From: Vibrio toranzoniae
GTDB lineage: Bacteria > Pseudomonadota > Gammaproteobacteria > Enterobacterales > Vibrionaceae
DNA length: 64,000 nucleotides
Assembly: GCF_024347655.1 (NCBI RefSeq)
Contig: NZ_AP025514.1
Span: 124,001 to 188,000, forward strand
Direction: 5' to 3'
The notes beneath the pieces are model-generated. The model saw only the letters and a program-made list of their open reading frames with translations. It ran no database searches and was not told the DNA's origin. Both the position numbers and the translations under genes were made by a program. This document shows, piece after piece, positions 1 through 7,671 of this stretch (positions are counted from its first letter, which is position 1; the number at the start of each line of letters is the position of its first letter).

Positions 1-1008
1 TGGTAAACGCAAGCCTCCTATTTCTGTTATCCCCACGACCCTTAAACCAGACGCCAATGGGCTCATAACAAATTTACGCTCTGCTGAGCCAATAGGATGT
101 TTGAGTGGCTTAGATTTCAAATCCGTTGTATCCAAGTCCGTTGTATCTATCGTCAAGTGATACCCACGCTCAGCTTCGAGTGGAACGGAAATGCCCACTT
201 GTTGTAGTAATGGTTTCCCCCACGCTCCCGTGCAAAGTATTGCATGCTCAAACACATGCAAATCCGTGGTGACCACTCTAACGAAATTACCTTGTGGGTG
301 AATTTTGTCTACTTCAGCTTGTTCAAAGCATCCCCCGCGGGCCTGAAAAACCGCAAATAAATGTTTTGATAGGAGGTAAGGGTCTTTAACTCGGCAAGCA
401 TTGGGAAAAAACAGAGCATGACTGACCGTCTCAGCCAGCCCCGGTTCTTTTTCCCTCAGTTGTGCTCCTTGCAATAAGACACTTTCTACTTCCCACTGTG
501 CAAGGTAAGCAGCGTGCGCTTTTGCCTCTTCTAATTTGCTTGCTGATTCCCATACCAATAAATAGCCTGACGGTACGAGATGTTCTTGGGCTCCAATATC
601 GGCCAAGCAGCGTTGCCAAGCGGGAACGGCTGCTTGATTGAGTTGATAGAGCGCTTTTCGGCTTGCCTCAACTTTTGAAGAAGAGGCCGACCGAACAAAG
701 CGTGCTAACCAAGGGATCGCCTTGGGTAGATACTGCCACGGTAGTGCCAGCGGACCTTTTGGGTCTATCCACATTTTTGGCGCAGAAGACAATGTCTTTT
801 TCGTTGCCAAAGGATCCATCAATTCTGTGGCTAAGTAACCCGCATTGCCAAACGAAGCCCCTTTACCCGGCAGTCCCTTATCAAACAGTGTAACTTGATA
901 GCCATGGCGCTGCGCTTCTAGGGCTGTACAAAGGCCAACGACTCCAGCACCAATTACTGCAACAGTGGACTGAACTTCATTCGGTGTGTGTATAGCGGAT
1001 TGTGTCAT
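1..1008 (-). CDS. FAD-dependent D-amino-acid dehydrogenase/oxidase family protein (3' end outside window)
   Basis: The gene runs off the left edge, so 336 N-terminal codons are visible. My translation starts MTQSAIHTPNEV and carries the FAD/Rossmann motif IGAGVVGLCTA at about residues 19-29, then FDKGLPGKGASFGNAGY, typical of the DAO/DadA family that oxidises D-amino acids or cyclic imino acids. It lies just downstream, on the same strand, of an NhaC-type carrier (gap about 34 nt) and an ornithine-cyclodeaminase-like gene, suggesting one catabolic unit. The substrate cannot be read from the sequence; D-proline, hydroxyproline or another D-amino acid are candidates. The family call is firm and the substrate is inference. 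Confidence 0.85.
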   Translation of the reverse strand, partial: MTQSAIHTPNEVQSTVAVIGAGVVGLCTALEAQRHGYQVTLFDKGLPGKGASFGNAGYLATELMDPLATKKTLSSAPKMWIDPKGPLALPWQYLPKAIPWLARFVRSASSSKVEASRKALYQLNQAAVPAWQRCLADIGAQEHLVPSGYLLVWESASKLEEAKAHAAYLAQWEVESVLLQGAQLREKEPGLAETVSHALFFPNACRVKDPYLLSKHLFAVFQARGGCFEQAEVDKIHPQGNFVRVVTTDLHVFEHAILCTGAWGKPLLQQVGISVPLEAERGYHLTIDTTDLDTTDLKSKPLKHPIGSAERKFVMSPLASGLRVVGITEIGGLRLP

Positions 1009-1042
1009 GTTTTACCTACTGGCTTAGCGAAAGAATCGTGTG

Positions 1043-2533
1043 TTATATGGATCTGTGGGGGCTGCCACTGGTGGCTGAAACCACCTCATTATTGGTCGCT
1101 TCGTTTTTCTCGGTGCGCTTTGAGAACCACCCTGTTTGAGCGTAAATAATGCCGATAGTGGGTGACAACCAACAAGCAAATGCCAATGGTGCGTATAGCA
1201 AGGCACTGTAATCACCGGGAGTGACAACCAGCCCTAATGTTCCCATCACAAATGCGCCACCCGCATTCCAAGGGATCAAGGGCGAGACTAATGTGCCTCC
1301 TTCTTCAATCGCTCTGGATAGATTTAGTCTGCTATAACCGAGTTTGTCGTATTGCGGTCCAAACATACGGCCAGGTAACGCGATAGAGAGGTACACATCA
1401 CCCGATACGGCGTTGGTCGCTACCGAAGTGAGGATGGCATTGGTTTGTAACCCTCTGAAACCTCGAGTGGACTTCATTATTGCATTGACGACAGACTCCA
1501 AACATCCGGTACGCTCCAGCGCGCCACCAAATGCCAACGCAAACATCATTAAGGTAATCACCCAGGTCATGGATGTGACGCCACCACGATTCAGCAAATT
1601 ATCCAGCGCTGCAGATCCTGTCTCTATTTTGTATCCACTGTGGGCAAATGTCAGAATGTCATTCAGGTTGTAATCATAATTATGCACCGCCACACCGGCA
1701 CCGAAAACAAAGCCTGTAAACAGGGCTGGGATCGGCGCTATTTTGTAAAAAGCGAGCACCATCACCACCAAAAGTGGCAGCAAAGGAAGAAAACCAAGAG
1801 AGAAATGACTCTCCAAACCCGATTGAATAGCGGTGATTTCTTGTAGCTGCTGAGCGCCTGATGTCGTATCGCTCATCACCACACCACCAAGAATGGAGTA
1901 CAGCGTTAAAGCGATTAGCATGGCTGGAATGGTGGTCGGCATCATGTTGCGAATATGAGCGAACACATTAGTTTCAGTCACAGCGGCGGCAAGGTTGGTC
2001 GTATCAGACAATGGTGAGATTTTATCGCCAAAAAAAGCACCAGATACAACGGCTCCCGCCGTCCAGTAGGCTGGGATACCAAAAGCAAAACCAATACCGA
2101 CTAAGGCCAGGCCCACCGTACCGACGGTGGTCCAACTCGAACCAATAGAAAGGGAAACGACAGAGCACAATAACATTGTGGCAGCCAGAAACCATTCGGG
2201 TTCGATTAACACTAAACCGTAATAGATCAGCGTCGGTACCGTACCACTGGCAATCCAAGTGCTGACTAGCATACCCACAACAATAAGGGTTGCTATTGAA
2301 GGCATCGCCACGTGTAAAACACGAAATGCACCGGACTCTATGTCCTGCCACCGAAGCCCTTGATACCAACCAACCAGCGCGGTAATAGCGAAGCCAATGG
2401 CCAGCGCAATATGGGGGGTGAAGTCGTCATAATAAAAAATTTGTGTCGCTAACAGCGCAATGGTGAGAATAATCGGTACGATCGCCAAGCCTAATGGTGG
2501 TGGCGTCGTATAATCTGAATTCTTTTTAGTCAT
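1043..2533 (-). CDS. NhaC-family Na+/H+ antiporter or amino-acid carrier
   Basis: This 496-residue integral membrane protein has about 11-12 hydrophobic segments and NhaC-family signatures such as GSSWTTVGTVGLAL and SGAFFGDKISPLSDTTNLAA. I start it at MTKKNSDYT because GGAAAAA sits at good spacing before that ATG; a longer frame begins 42 nt upstream without a better ribosome site. NhaC relatives include Na+/H+ antiporters, malate/lactate exchangers and amino-acid importers. Position between an amino-acid dehydrogenase and an ornithine-cyclodeaminase-like gene suggests uptake of the substrate degraded by this cluster rather than general pH control. That role is inference. Confidence 0.85.
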   Translation of the reverse strand: MTKKNSDYTTPPPLGLAIVPIILTIALLATQIFYYDDFTPHIALAIGFAITALVGWYQGLRWQDIESGAFRVLHVAMPSIATLIVVGMLVSTWIASGTVPTLIYYGLVLIEPEWFLAATMLLCSVVSLSIGSSWTTVGTVGLALVGIGFAFGIPAYWTAGAVVSGAFFGDKISPLSDTTNLAAAVTETNVFAHIRNMMPTTIPAMLIALTLYSILGGVVMSDTTSGAQQLQEITAIQSGLESHFSLGFLPLLPLLVVMVLAFYKIAPIPALFTGFVFGAGVAVHNYDYNLNDILTFAHSGYKIETGSAALDNLLNRGGVTSMTWVITLMMFALAFGGALERTGCLESVVNAIMKSTRGFRGLQTNAILTSVATNAVSGDVYLSIALPGRMFGPQYDKLGYSRLNLSRAIEEGGTLVSPLIPWNAGGAFVMGTLGLVVTPGDYSALLYAPLAFACWLSPTIGIIYAQTGWFSKRTEKNEATNNEVVSATSGSPHRSI

Positions 2534-2620
2534 AGGTATTTTTCCAAATAAAGTCACGAGAACCACACCAAGCAAGGTGCGCCGCGTATGGAAATCCTGC
2601 TAGTGGATAAACAGGCGACA

Positions 2621-2652
2621 GCAAAATAAAAGGCCAAGTACACGTCGGCCTT
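2621..2652 (-). terminator. Rho-independent terminator after the ornithine-cyclodeaminase-like gene
   Basis: Inverted repeat AAGGCC/GGCCTT with an 11-nt loop. On the minus strand it is followed by TTTTATTTT. It sits 9 nt past the stop codon of the upstream gene and before the carrier gene, so read-through or a second promoter would be needed for the carrier and the dehydrogenase. Confidence 0.7.
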
Positions 2653-2660
2653 ATTACTAT

Positions 2661-3620
2661 TTAAACGCTCTGTACTGACTGGTAAGCCAGAATCGCGCCA
2701 GCCAGATCTTCACGAGAATCACCGACCGATTTGAAAAGAGTGATTGCGGCTTCAGGATCGTCAAGGCCTGCACGCCCCGCATGTTGACCACTGCACAAGG
2801 TTGAGAAATCGGCTAAGATACTCTCTTCGGTAATCGCGCCATCACGGATAGGCATGATCAACTCGCCCGTCTCAACCAGTGCTGCTGCTTTCACATCCAC
2901 AAAAACATTGGCTCGTTTTAGCGCTTCATTGTTGGTTTCACGCATCGTAGGGGTAAAGCTTCCTACTAAGTCTAAATGCGCACCGGGTTTAAGCCACTCA
3001 CCTTTAATGATTGGGGCTGTTGAAAGCGTTGCACAACTAATCAGATCAGCGTCTCTTGCTATCGCTTCCAGTTGGTCATTTGGGCAGGCAACAGCGTCCA
3101 CTCCTTCATCGCGTAACTCTGTTGCTAATTGCTCAGCAGCGGACTGATTAATATCCCACACATGAACGGTCTTGATTGGGCGTACACTCATATGGGCTGG
3201 GACTAAGCGTCGTGCCACTCTCCCAGCTCCAACCATCAGCATTTTGCTCGCCGTTTCACGTGATAGATAATGAGAAGCTAATGCTGAAGCGGCCGCGGTT
3301 CTGCGTGCCGTTAGTTCGTTCCCATCAATCTGAGCTAACATTTTTCCAGTTTTACCACAGCTAAGTAGATAATGGCTGCTGAGCCCTGGTTGATTACGAG
3401 CAGAGTTGCCCGGAAATACATTGACCTGTTTCACTCCCAAATACTCACCTTCAATCCATGCCGGCATTAATAGTAAAGTCGCGCTAGGATCTTGCGGTAC
3501 ATTCATGGTGTGGTGATGACGAATCGGTGCCGTTACATCGCGAGTGAAAATATCCTTTAGCGCGTCGACTAAAGGTAGCCACGGTAGTGCGTTGTGAACC
3601 TGTTGTTGGTTAAGTTGCAT
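2661..3620 (-). CDS. Ornithine cyclodeaminase / mu-crystallin family protein (possible ketimine reductase)
   Basis: 319 residues, normal length for the family. The N-terminal half forms the dimer/substrate domain and the C-terminal half a Rossmann NAD(P) domain with VGAGRVARRLVPAH at about residues 135-148 and a VWDINQSAAEQL strand end. The start has a strong ribosome site (GGAAGGA). The family includes true ornithine cyclodeaminases, ectoine-pathway EutC, and delta1-pyrroline-2-carboxylate or ketimine reductases. With the neighbouring FAD dehydrogenase, a role reducing the cyclic imine made from a D-imino acid is plausible, but the sequence alone does not separate these activities. Confidence 0.85.
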   Translation of the reverse strand: MQLNQQQVHNALPWLPLVDALKDIFTRDVTAPIRHHHTMNVPQDPSATLLLMPAWIEGEYLGVKQVNVFPGNSARNQPGLSSHYLLSCGKTGKMLAQIDGNELTARRTAAASALASHYLSRETASKMLMVGAGRVARRLVPAHMSVRPIKTVHVWDINQSAAEQLATELRDEGVDAVACPNDQLEAIARDADLISCATLSTAPIIKGEWLKPGAHLDLVGSFTPTMRETNNEALKRANVFVDVKAAALVETGELIMPIRDGAITEESILADFSTLCSGQHAGRAGLDDPEAAITLFKSVGDSREDLAGAILAYQSVQSV

Positions 3621-3682
3621 GTCATTCTTCCTTCCCTGTTAATATATTGTTATGTTATCTGTTAAAAGAGATGAACATTTGC

Positions 3683-3714
3683 CTGAGACTCTGTGGTATT
3701 TAACTCAGACTCCG
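3683..3714. promoter_or_regulatory. Direct-repeat candidate operator for the AraC-type regulator
   Basis: Two similar half-sites, CTGAGACTCTG (3683-3693) and CTCAGACTCCG (3704-3714), lie exactly 21 bp apart in the divergent intergenic region. AraC-family dimers commonly bind direct repeats spaced by two helical turns. Assignment to the adjacent regulator is inference. Confidence 0.45.
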
Positions 3715-3788
3715 AAAGTGAAAGATTTTGGGGAAGGAAGCACTACAGTGGGAAAACTAAGCACACAGATAAACGTAGGAAAGACACG

Positions 3789-4571
3789 GTGAATCAAACT
3801 CAGATCAGACGAAATGTTATTGCTAGACGCCAGGGTCAGCACCTACACAGCTATGCTCAAGTACTGCTAGGTTGGCGAGGTACCATGGCGTGTGAGTTTG
3901 AACGTGAAAGTGGGCAAATAGGTCACGGTACGGTGGCGGTCATCCCCAATAATGCACCGCATTTTTATAATGGCCTAAGTGAAGACAGTGAGTTATTGGT
4001 CATTGACTTAGCACCTGCCGATCCTTACATCCAAGCTCTAGAGCAAGCGTGTAATTTGTCATTACAGGAATCGATATTTCAGCAGCCTTACTTTTTAGAT
4101 TTAGGGGCCGAAAGCCAGATATTATTGGACTTTGCCGCTCAGAAAGTTCGGCAAGATACGATGTCACCACAGATAAACTGCCAGTTAGTGTCGTTGTTTT
4201 TAACGCAATTAGGCCAAATGTCGGCATCATCTACCACGCCTTCACCTCACCGCCGTTTAGAAACGAGTTACTTAAATGCTTACATCGACCAACACATCGC
4301 GACTGCGTTAACGAATGCTCAGCTTGCTCATGCAATGTATTTGAGTGAGAGCCACTTTTACTGTTTATGCCAAAAACAGTTTGGGGTAACACCACAAAAA
4401 TATGTTATGCAGCGACGCATGCAAAAAGCACAGCTTTTACTTCGCAACAGCAACATGCCAATGACCGAACTCGCGGCCGAGGTTGGCTTTTCGCAGCTAT
4501 CGAGCTTTTCTCGAGCCTACAAACGCACCTTTCAACATTCGCCTAGCGACACACGCCGAAAGCCACGCTAA
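3789..4571 (+). CDS. AraC-family transcriptional regulator
   Basis: I place the start at GTG 3789 (VNQTQIRRNV, 260 residues), preceded by AGGA at good spacing. The open frame extends upstream to 3693 but that part is basic, unlike the family, and overlaps the direct-repeat operator candidate. The N-terminal ~145 residues look like a cupin-type sensing domain (HLHSYAQVLLGWRG, IPNNAPHFYNG). The last ~100 residues carry two helix-turn-helix units (LAHAMYLSESHFYCLCQKQFG; MTELAAEVGFSQLSSFSRAYKR). It is divergent from the ornithine-cyclodeaminase-like gene and probably controls that cluster in response to its substrate. Confidence 0.88.
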   Translation: MNQTQIRRNVIARRQGQHLHSYAQVLLGWRGTMACEFERESGQIGHGTVAVIPNNAPHFYNGLSEDSELLVIDLAPADPYIQALEQACNLSLQESIFQQPYFLDLGAESQILLDFAAQKVRQDTMSPQINCQLVSLFLTQLGQMSASSTTPSPHRRLETSYLNAYIDQHIATALTNAQLAHAMYLSESHFYCLCQKQFGVTPQKYVMQRRMQKAQLLLRNSNMPMTELAAEVGFSQLSSFSRAYKRTFQHSPSDTRRKPR

Positions 4572-4601
4572 TAATAAATCGATAGGTCACGCTTATTCGG
4601 T

Positions 4602-5075
4602 TTATTTATAGCGAATCGAGTTAATGAACCACTCTTTGTCGCCTTCCGGTGTGGTTACCGTAAACTCATCATCCACTTCTTTCTTGAGCAGAGCTCTTGC
4701 CATTGGCGAGTCGATAGAGATATAACCTTTAGCATCGCCGTAGATCTCTTCGGGACCGACAATTCGAAACTTTTTAATGTCCCCATCTTCATTCTCAATT
4801 TCGACCCAAGCACCGAAAAATACCTTACCTTCTTGCTGCGGAGAGTAATCAACGATAGTGACATCAGGTAGGAATTTGCGTAAGAAACGCACTCGGCGAT
4901 CAATCTGACGAAGCAAACGCTTATTGAACGTATAATCTGCGTTTTCCGAGCGATCTCCAAGGCTTGCAGCCCAAGTGACTATTTTTGTGATTTCTGGACG
5001 TTTTTCGTGCCATAAATGGTCATGTTCTGCTTTGAGCTTGTTATAACCTTCTCGGGTGATAAGTTTGGTTTTCAT
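4602..5075 (-). CDS. greB: Transcription elongation factor GreB
   Basis: 157 residues. The N-terminal coiled-coil hairpin (to about residue 75) includes the acidic tip DRSENADYTFNKR that reaches into the RNA polymerase secondary channel and stimulates cleavage of backtracked transcripts. The C-terminal FKBP-like domain ends in GDKEWFINSIRYK. Length and the many basic residues fit GreB rather than GreA. It is divergent from ompR, the arrangement usual in Vibrio. Confidence 0.96.
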   Translation of the reverse strand: MKTKLITREGYNKLKAEHDHLWHEKRPEITKIVTWAASLGDRSENADYTFNKRLLRQIDRRVRFLRKFLPDVTIVDYSPQQEGKVFFGAWVEIENEDGDIKKFRIVGPEEIYGDAKGYISIDSPMARALLKKEVDDEFTVTTPEGDKEWFINSIRYK

Positions 5076-5245
5076 AAATCGGACTTAATGAAATGATGTT
5101 CTAAGATAGAATATATAGAAAGGCAACATACGTTAACAATTATTTAGGCGACTTTTTCCCCAATAATGTTACATTTTTAATGTCTTATACAATTTACCAA
5201 AAATGCTTAACCTACGGTTTGAGCTTTAATAGGTGGAACCATTAC

Positions 5246-5965
5246 ATGCAAGAAAACTACAAAATTTTAGTGGTCGATGACGATGCTCGCTTACGTGCAT
5301 TGTTGGAACGCTATCTGTCTGAGCAGGGCTTTCAAGTGCGTAGCGTGGCAAACAGTGAGCAGATGGACCGCCTGTTAACCCGTGAAAATTTTCACTTGAT
5401 GGTATTGGATTTAATGATGCCGGGCGAAGATGGCCTCTCGATCTGTCGTCGTCTACGCAACGCAAATAACTCACTGCCTATTTTAATGCTGACCGCAAAG
5501 GGTGATGAGGTCGACCGTATTGTGGGTTTGGAAGTGGGAGCCGATGACTACCTGCCGAAACCATTTAACCCGCGTGAGCTTTTGGCTCGCATTAAAGCGG
5601 TAATGCGCCGCCAAGTGATTGAAGCGCCGGGCGCACCAAGCTCGGAAGAGTCTGTGGTTGAATTTGGTGAGTTCCGCCTGAACCTAGGTACGCGTGAAAT
5701 GTTCCGCGGTGATGAGCCAATGCCACTGACTTCTGGTGAGTTTGCTGTGTTGAAGTCACTGGTGACCAACGCTCGTGAGCCAATGTCTCGCGATAAACTA
5801 ATGAACATGGCACGTGGCCGTGAATATGCCGCGATGGAACGTTCTATTGATGTTCAGATTTCACGTCTGCGTCGCCTTGTTGAAGAAGACCCAAGTAAAC
5901 CCCGTTATATCCAAACCGTATGGGGCCTAGGTTATGTCTTCGTTCCAGAAGGTAAAGCGGTGTAA
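5246..5965 (+). CDS. ompR: Two-component response regulator OmpR
   Basis: 239 residues from ATG 5246 (MQENYKILVVDDD), chosen because AGGTGG precedes it and the length equals E. coli OmpR; the open frame starts 66 nt earlier. The receiver domain has the acidic pair DDD at 11-13, phospho-acceptor Asp55 in LMVLDLMMPGEDG and Lys in LPKPFNPREL. The C-terminal winged helix has RSIDVQISRLRRLVEEDP. It regulates porin and other osmotic genes with EnvZ. Unusually, a terminator and an inverted-repeat element separate it from envZ by 328 nt. Confidence 0.96.
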   Translation: MQENYKILVVDDDARLRALLERYLSEQGFQVRSVANSEQMDRLLTRENFHLMVLDLMMPGEDGLSICRRLRNANNSLPILMLTAKGDEVDRIVGLEVGADDYLPKPFNPRELLARIKAVMRRQVIEAPGAPSSEESVVEFGEFRLNLGTREMFRGDEPMPLTSGEFAVLKSLVTNAREPMSRDKLMNMARGREYAAMERSIDVQISRLRRLVEEDPSKPRYIQTVWGLGYVFVPEGKAV

Positions 5966-6024
5966 TCTCGCGTTATAAGATCAAAAGCGGCTTTACCGGT
6001 TCTGTGATTCAGAGTTTATTATTT

Positions 6025-6060
6025 ACGGGTCATCTCATTGATATGTGATGGCCCGTTTTG
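6025..6060 (+). terminator. Terminator hairpin downstream of ompR
   Basis: Stem ACGGGTCATC (6025-6034) pairs with GATGGCCCGT (6047-6056, one G-T pair), followed by TTTT. It should reduce ompR read-through into envZ. Confidence 0.75.
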
Positions 6061-6078
6061 TATTCAGCACAATGAGAG

Positions 6079-6240
6079 ATACCAATCGTAGTAAATAACT
6101 GCTCATCCTAGCTTGTTAAAACGCTCGATAACTTCGTTAGAAATTTTGATTGTAGAATAACTACTTATCAAAAATTGCTGCCTTGTTCTCAAGCCTTTTT
6201 CCGGCGCTATTTATGATCATTTACTTACTGTGATTGGTAT
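6079..6240. repeat. ~160-bp element with terminal inverted repeats (MITE-like) between ompR and envZ
   Basis: The element starts ATACCAATC and ends GATTGGTAT, a perfect 9-bp terminal inverted repeat, and homology between the ends continues imperfectly (GTAGTAAATAA inside the left end, ACAGTAAGTAAAT when the right end is reversed). It carries no open reading frame. I recall similar non-coding palindromic repeats in Vibrio genomes, but copy number cannot be checked here. It occupies most of the space between the ompR terminator and envZ. Confidence 0.65.
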
Positions 6241-6293
6241 TACAGCTATAGTTCCCACTATATCCCTTTATCATCCCTCACTTTAGGCCTTCT

Positions 6294-7595
6294 ATGCGTA
6301 TACGTAGCTCCTTTACCCAGTCGATAGTGCTCTTGTTAACTTTGCTGGTTGCCAGCCAAGTTTTTTCTTACTACGCCGTATTTAACTATGCTTTGATGCC
6401 CAGTTTGCAGCAGTTTAATAAGATCTTGGCTCATGAGTTAAACCTAGTGTTGGATCAAGACAGTGACATGAATATCGAGATTGATGCACCGCTACGTCAG
6501 CGTGTGCTTGAACAGCTAGGAGTCACCGTTCATGCCAAGGACAGCGGAGCGGCGGATGAGTATTACCATGCGGTGGCGATTGACCTGATGAGCGAGGAGA
6601 TGACCAAAGAACTCGGCTCTGAGACGGAAGTGCGGTTAATGTTAGGCAAAGAGAGTTATGTGTTGTGGATGGACATTGCGCAGTTACCTAATTCTTTAAT
6701 TCGTATTCCGCTATCAGAGTTGCAAGAGGAAGATTTTGCCCCTCTTTTTCGTAATAGCTTGATCATGGCGATGTTGATTGTCGCGGGTGGTTGGTTGTTT
6801 ATTCGATTACAGAACCGACCATTAATCACCTTGGAGAAAGCGGCGCAAGGTGTCGGGCGAGGTGAGATTCCCCCACCATTGCCAGTTCAAGGTGCACAAG
6901 AGATTCGTTCCGTCACTCGAGCCTTTAATCAAATGTCGAAAGGAATACAAGAATTGGAAGAAGATCGAGCGCTGCTGATGGCGGGTATCAGCCACGATTT
7001 ACGTACTCCATTAACGCGTATTCGCTTAGCGACAGAGATGATGTCTCCAGAGGAGAGTTACTTAGCAGAAGGGATCATCAGTGATACCGAAGAGTGTAAC
7101 GAGATCATCAGTCAGTTTATGGACTACCTGAAGCCAGTCGACCGAGATTCATTCCAAGCGGTGTTTATCGATGATATTGCCCGTGAAGTTGCGATATCTG
7201 AGGGTGGATACGAGGTACAGATTGAAACTGACATTTCAGAATCAATGAAACCCACTTTAGGGAACCCGATTGAAATGAAGCGTGCGGTGAGCAACTTGGT
7301 GGTCAACGCGCTGCGTTATGGTCATGGTTGGGTCAAGGTATCGACGGGAATGACAGCCGACAATAAGCTTGCTTGGGTAACGGTGGAAGATAATGGGCCG
7401 GGTATTCCGCAAGACCAGGTCGGTAAGCTGTTTGAGCCGTTCACGCGTGGCGATACGGCACGTGGCAGTGAAGGTACAGGCTTGGGCTTGGCCATTGTCA
7501 AACGTATTGTCAGCCAGCACCAAGGCGCAGTGGTGGTGAACAACCGTAGTGAAGGTGGTTTGAAAGCGCAGATCAGTTTCCCTGTCAAACCTTAG
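6294..7595 (+). CDS. envZ: Osmosensor histidine kinase EnvZ
   Basis: 433 residues. Two membrane segments (about 10-33 and 153-171) enclose a periplasmic domain of ~120 residues. A HAMP linker follows, then the H box with His234 in [17 protein letters not shown] box [10 protein letters not shown], and G boxes DNGPGIP and GTGLGLAIV. The kinase phosphorylates and dephosphorylates OmpR at the inner membrane. The ribosome site is weak. The gene is separated from ompR, so it may be expressed from its own promoter, unlike the overlapping enteric ompR-envZ operon. Confidence 0.95.
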   Translation: MRIRSSFTQSIVLLLTLLVASQVFSYYAVFNYALMPSLQQFNKILAHELNLVLDQDSDMNIEIDAPLRQRVLEQLGVTVHAKDSGAADEYYHAVAIDLMSEEMTKELGSETEVRLMLGKESYVLWMDIAQLPNSLIRIPLSELQEEDFAPLFRNSLIMAMLIVAGGWLFIRLQNRPLITLEKAAQGVGRGEIPPPLPVQGAQEIRSVTRAFNQMSKGIQELEEDRALLMAGISHDLRTPLTRIRLATEMMSPEESYLAEGIISDTEECNEIISQFMDYLKPVDRDSFQAVFIDDIAREVAISEGGYEVQIETDISESMKPTLGNPIEMKRAVSNLVVNALRYGHGWVKVSTGMTADNKLAWVTVEDNGPGIPQDQVGKLFEPFTRGDTARGSEGTGLGLAIVKRIVSQHQGAVVVNNRSEGGLKAQISFPVKP

Positions 7596-7614
7596 AGCTG
7601 AACTGACTAGTACG

Positions 7615-7643
7615 AAAAAGGCTTCCTTGAGGGAAGCCTTTTG
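7615..7643. terminator. Bidirectional terminator between envZ and recG
   Basis: AAAAGGCTTCC (7616-7626) and GGAAGCCTTTT (7632-7642) form an 11-bp stem with A-run and T-run flanks, serving both convergent genes. Confidence 0.9.
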
Positions 7644-7671
7644 ACGTTTTGGGTTAACGTTACTTTGTTTA

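Noticed and set aside
1344..2369. Long open frames opposite or within the NhaC-type gene
   Set aside because: They are reverse- or shifted-frame shadows with atypical composition and no ribosome sites.
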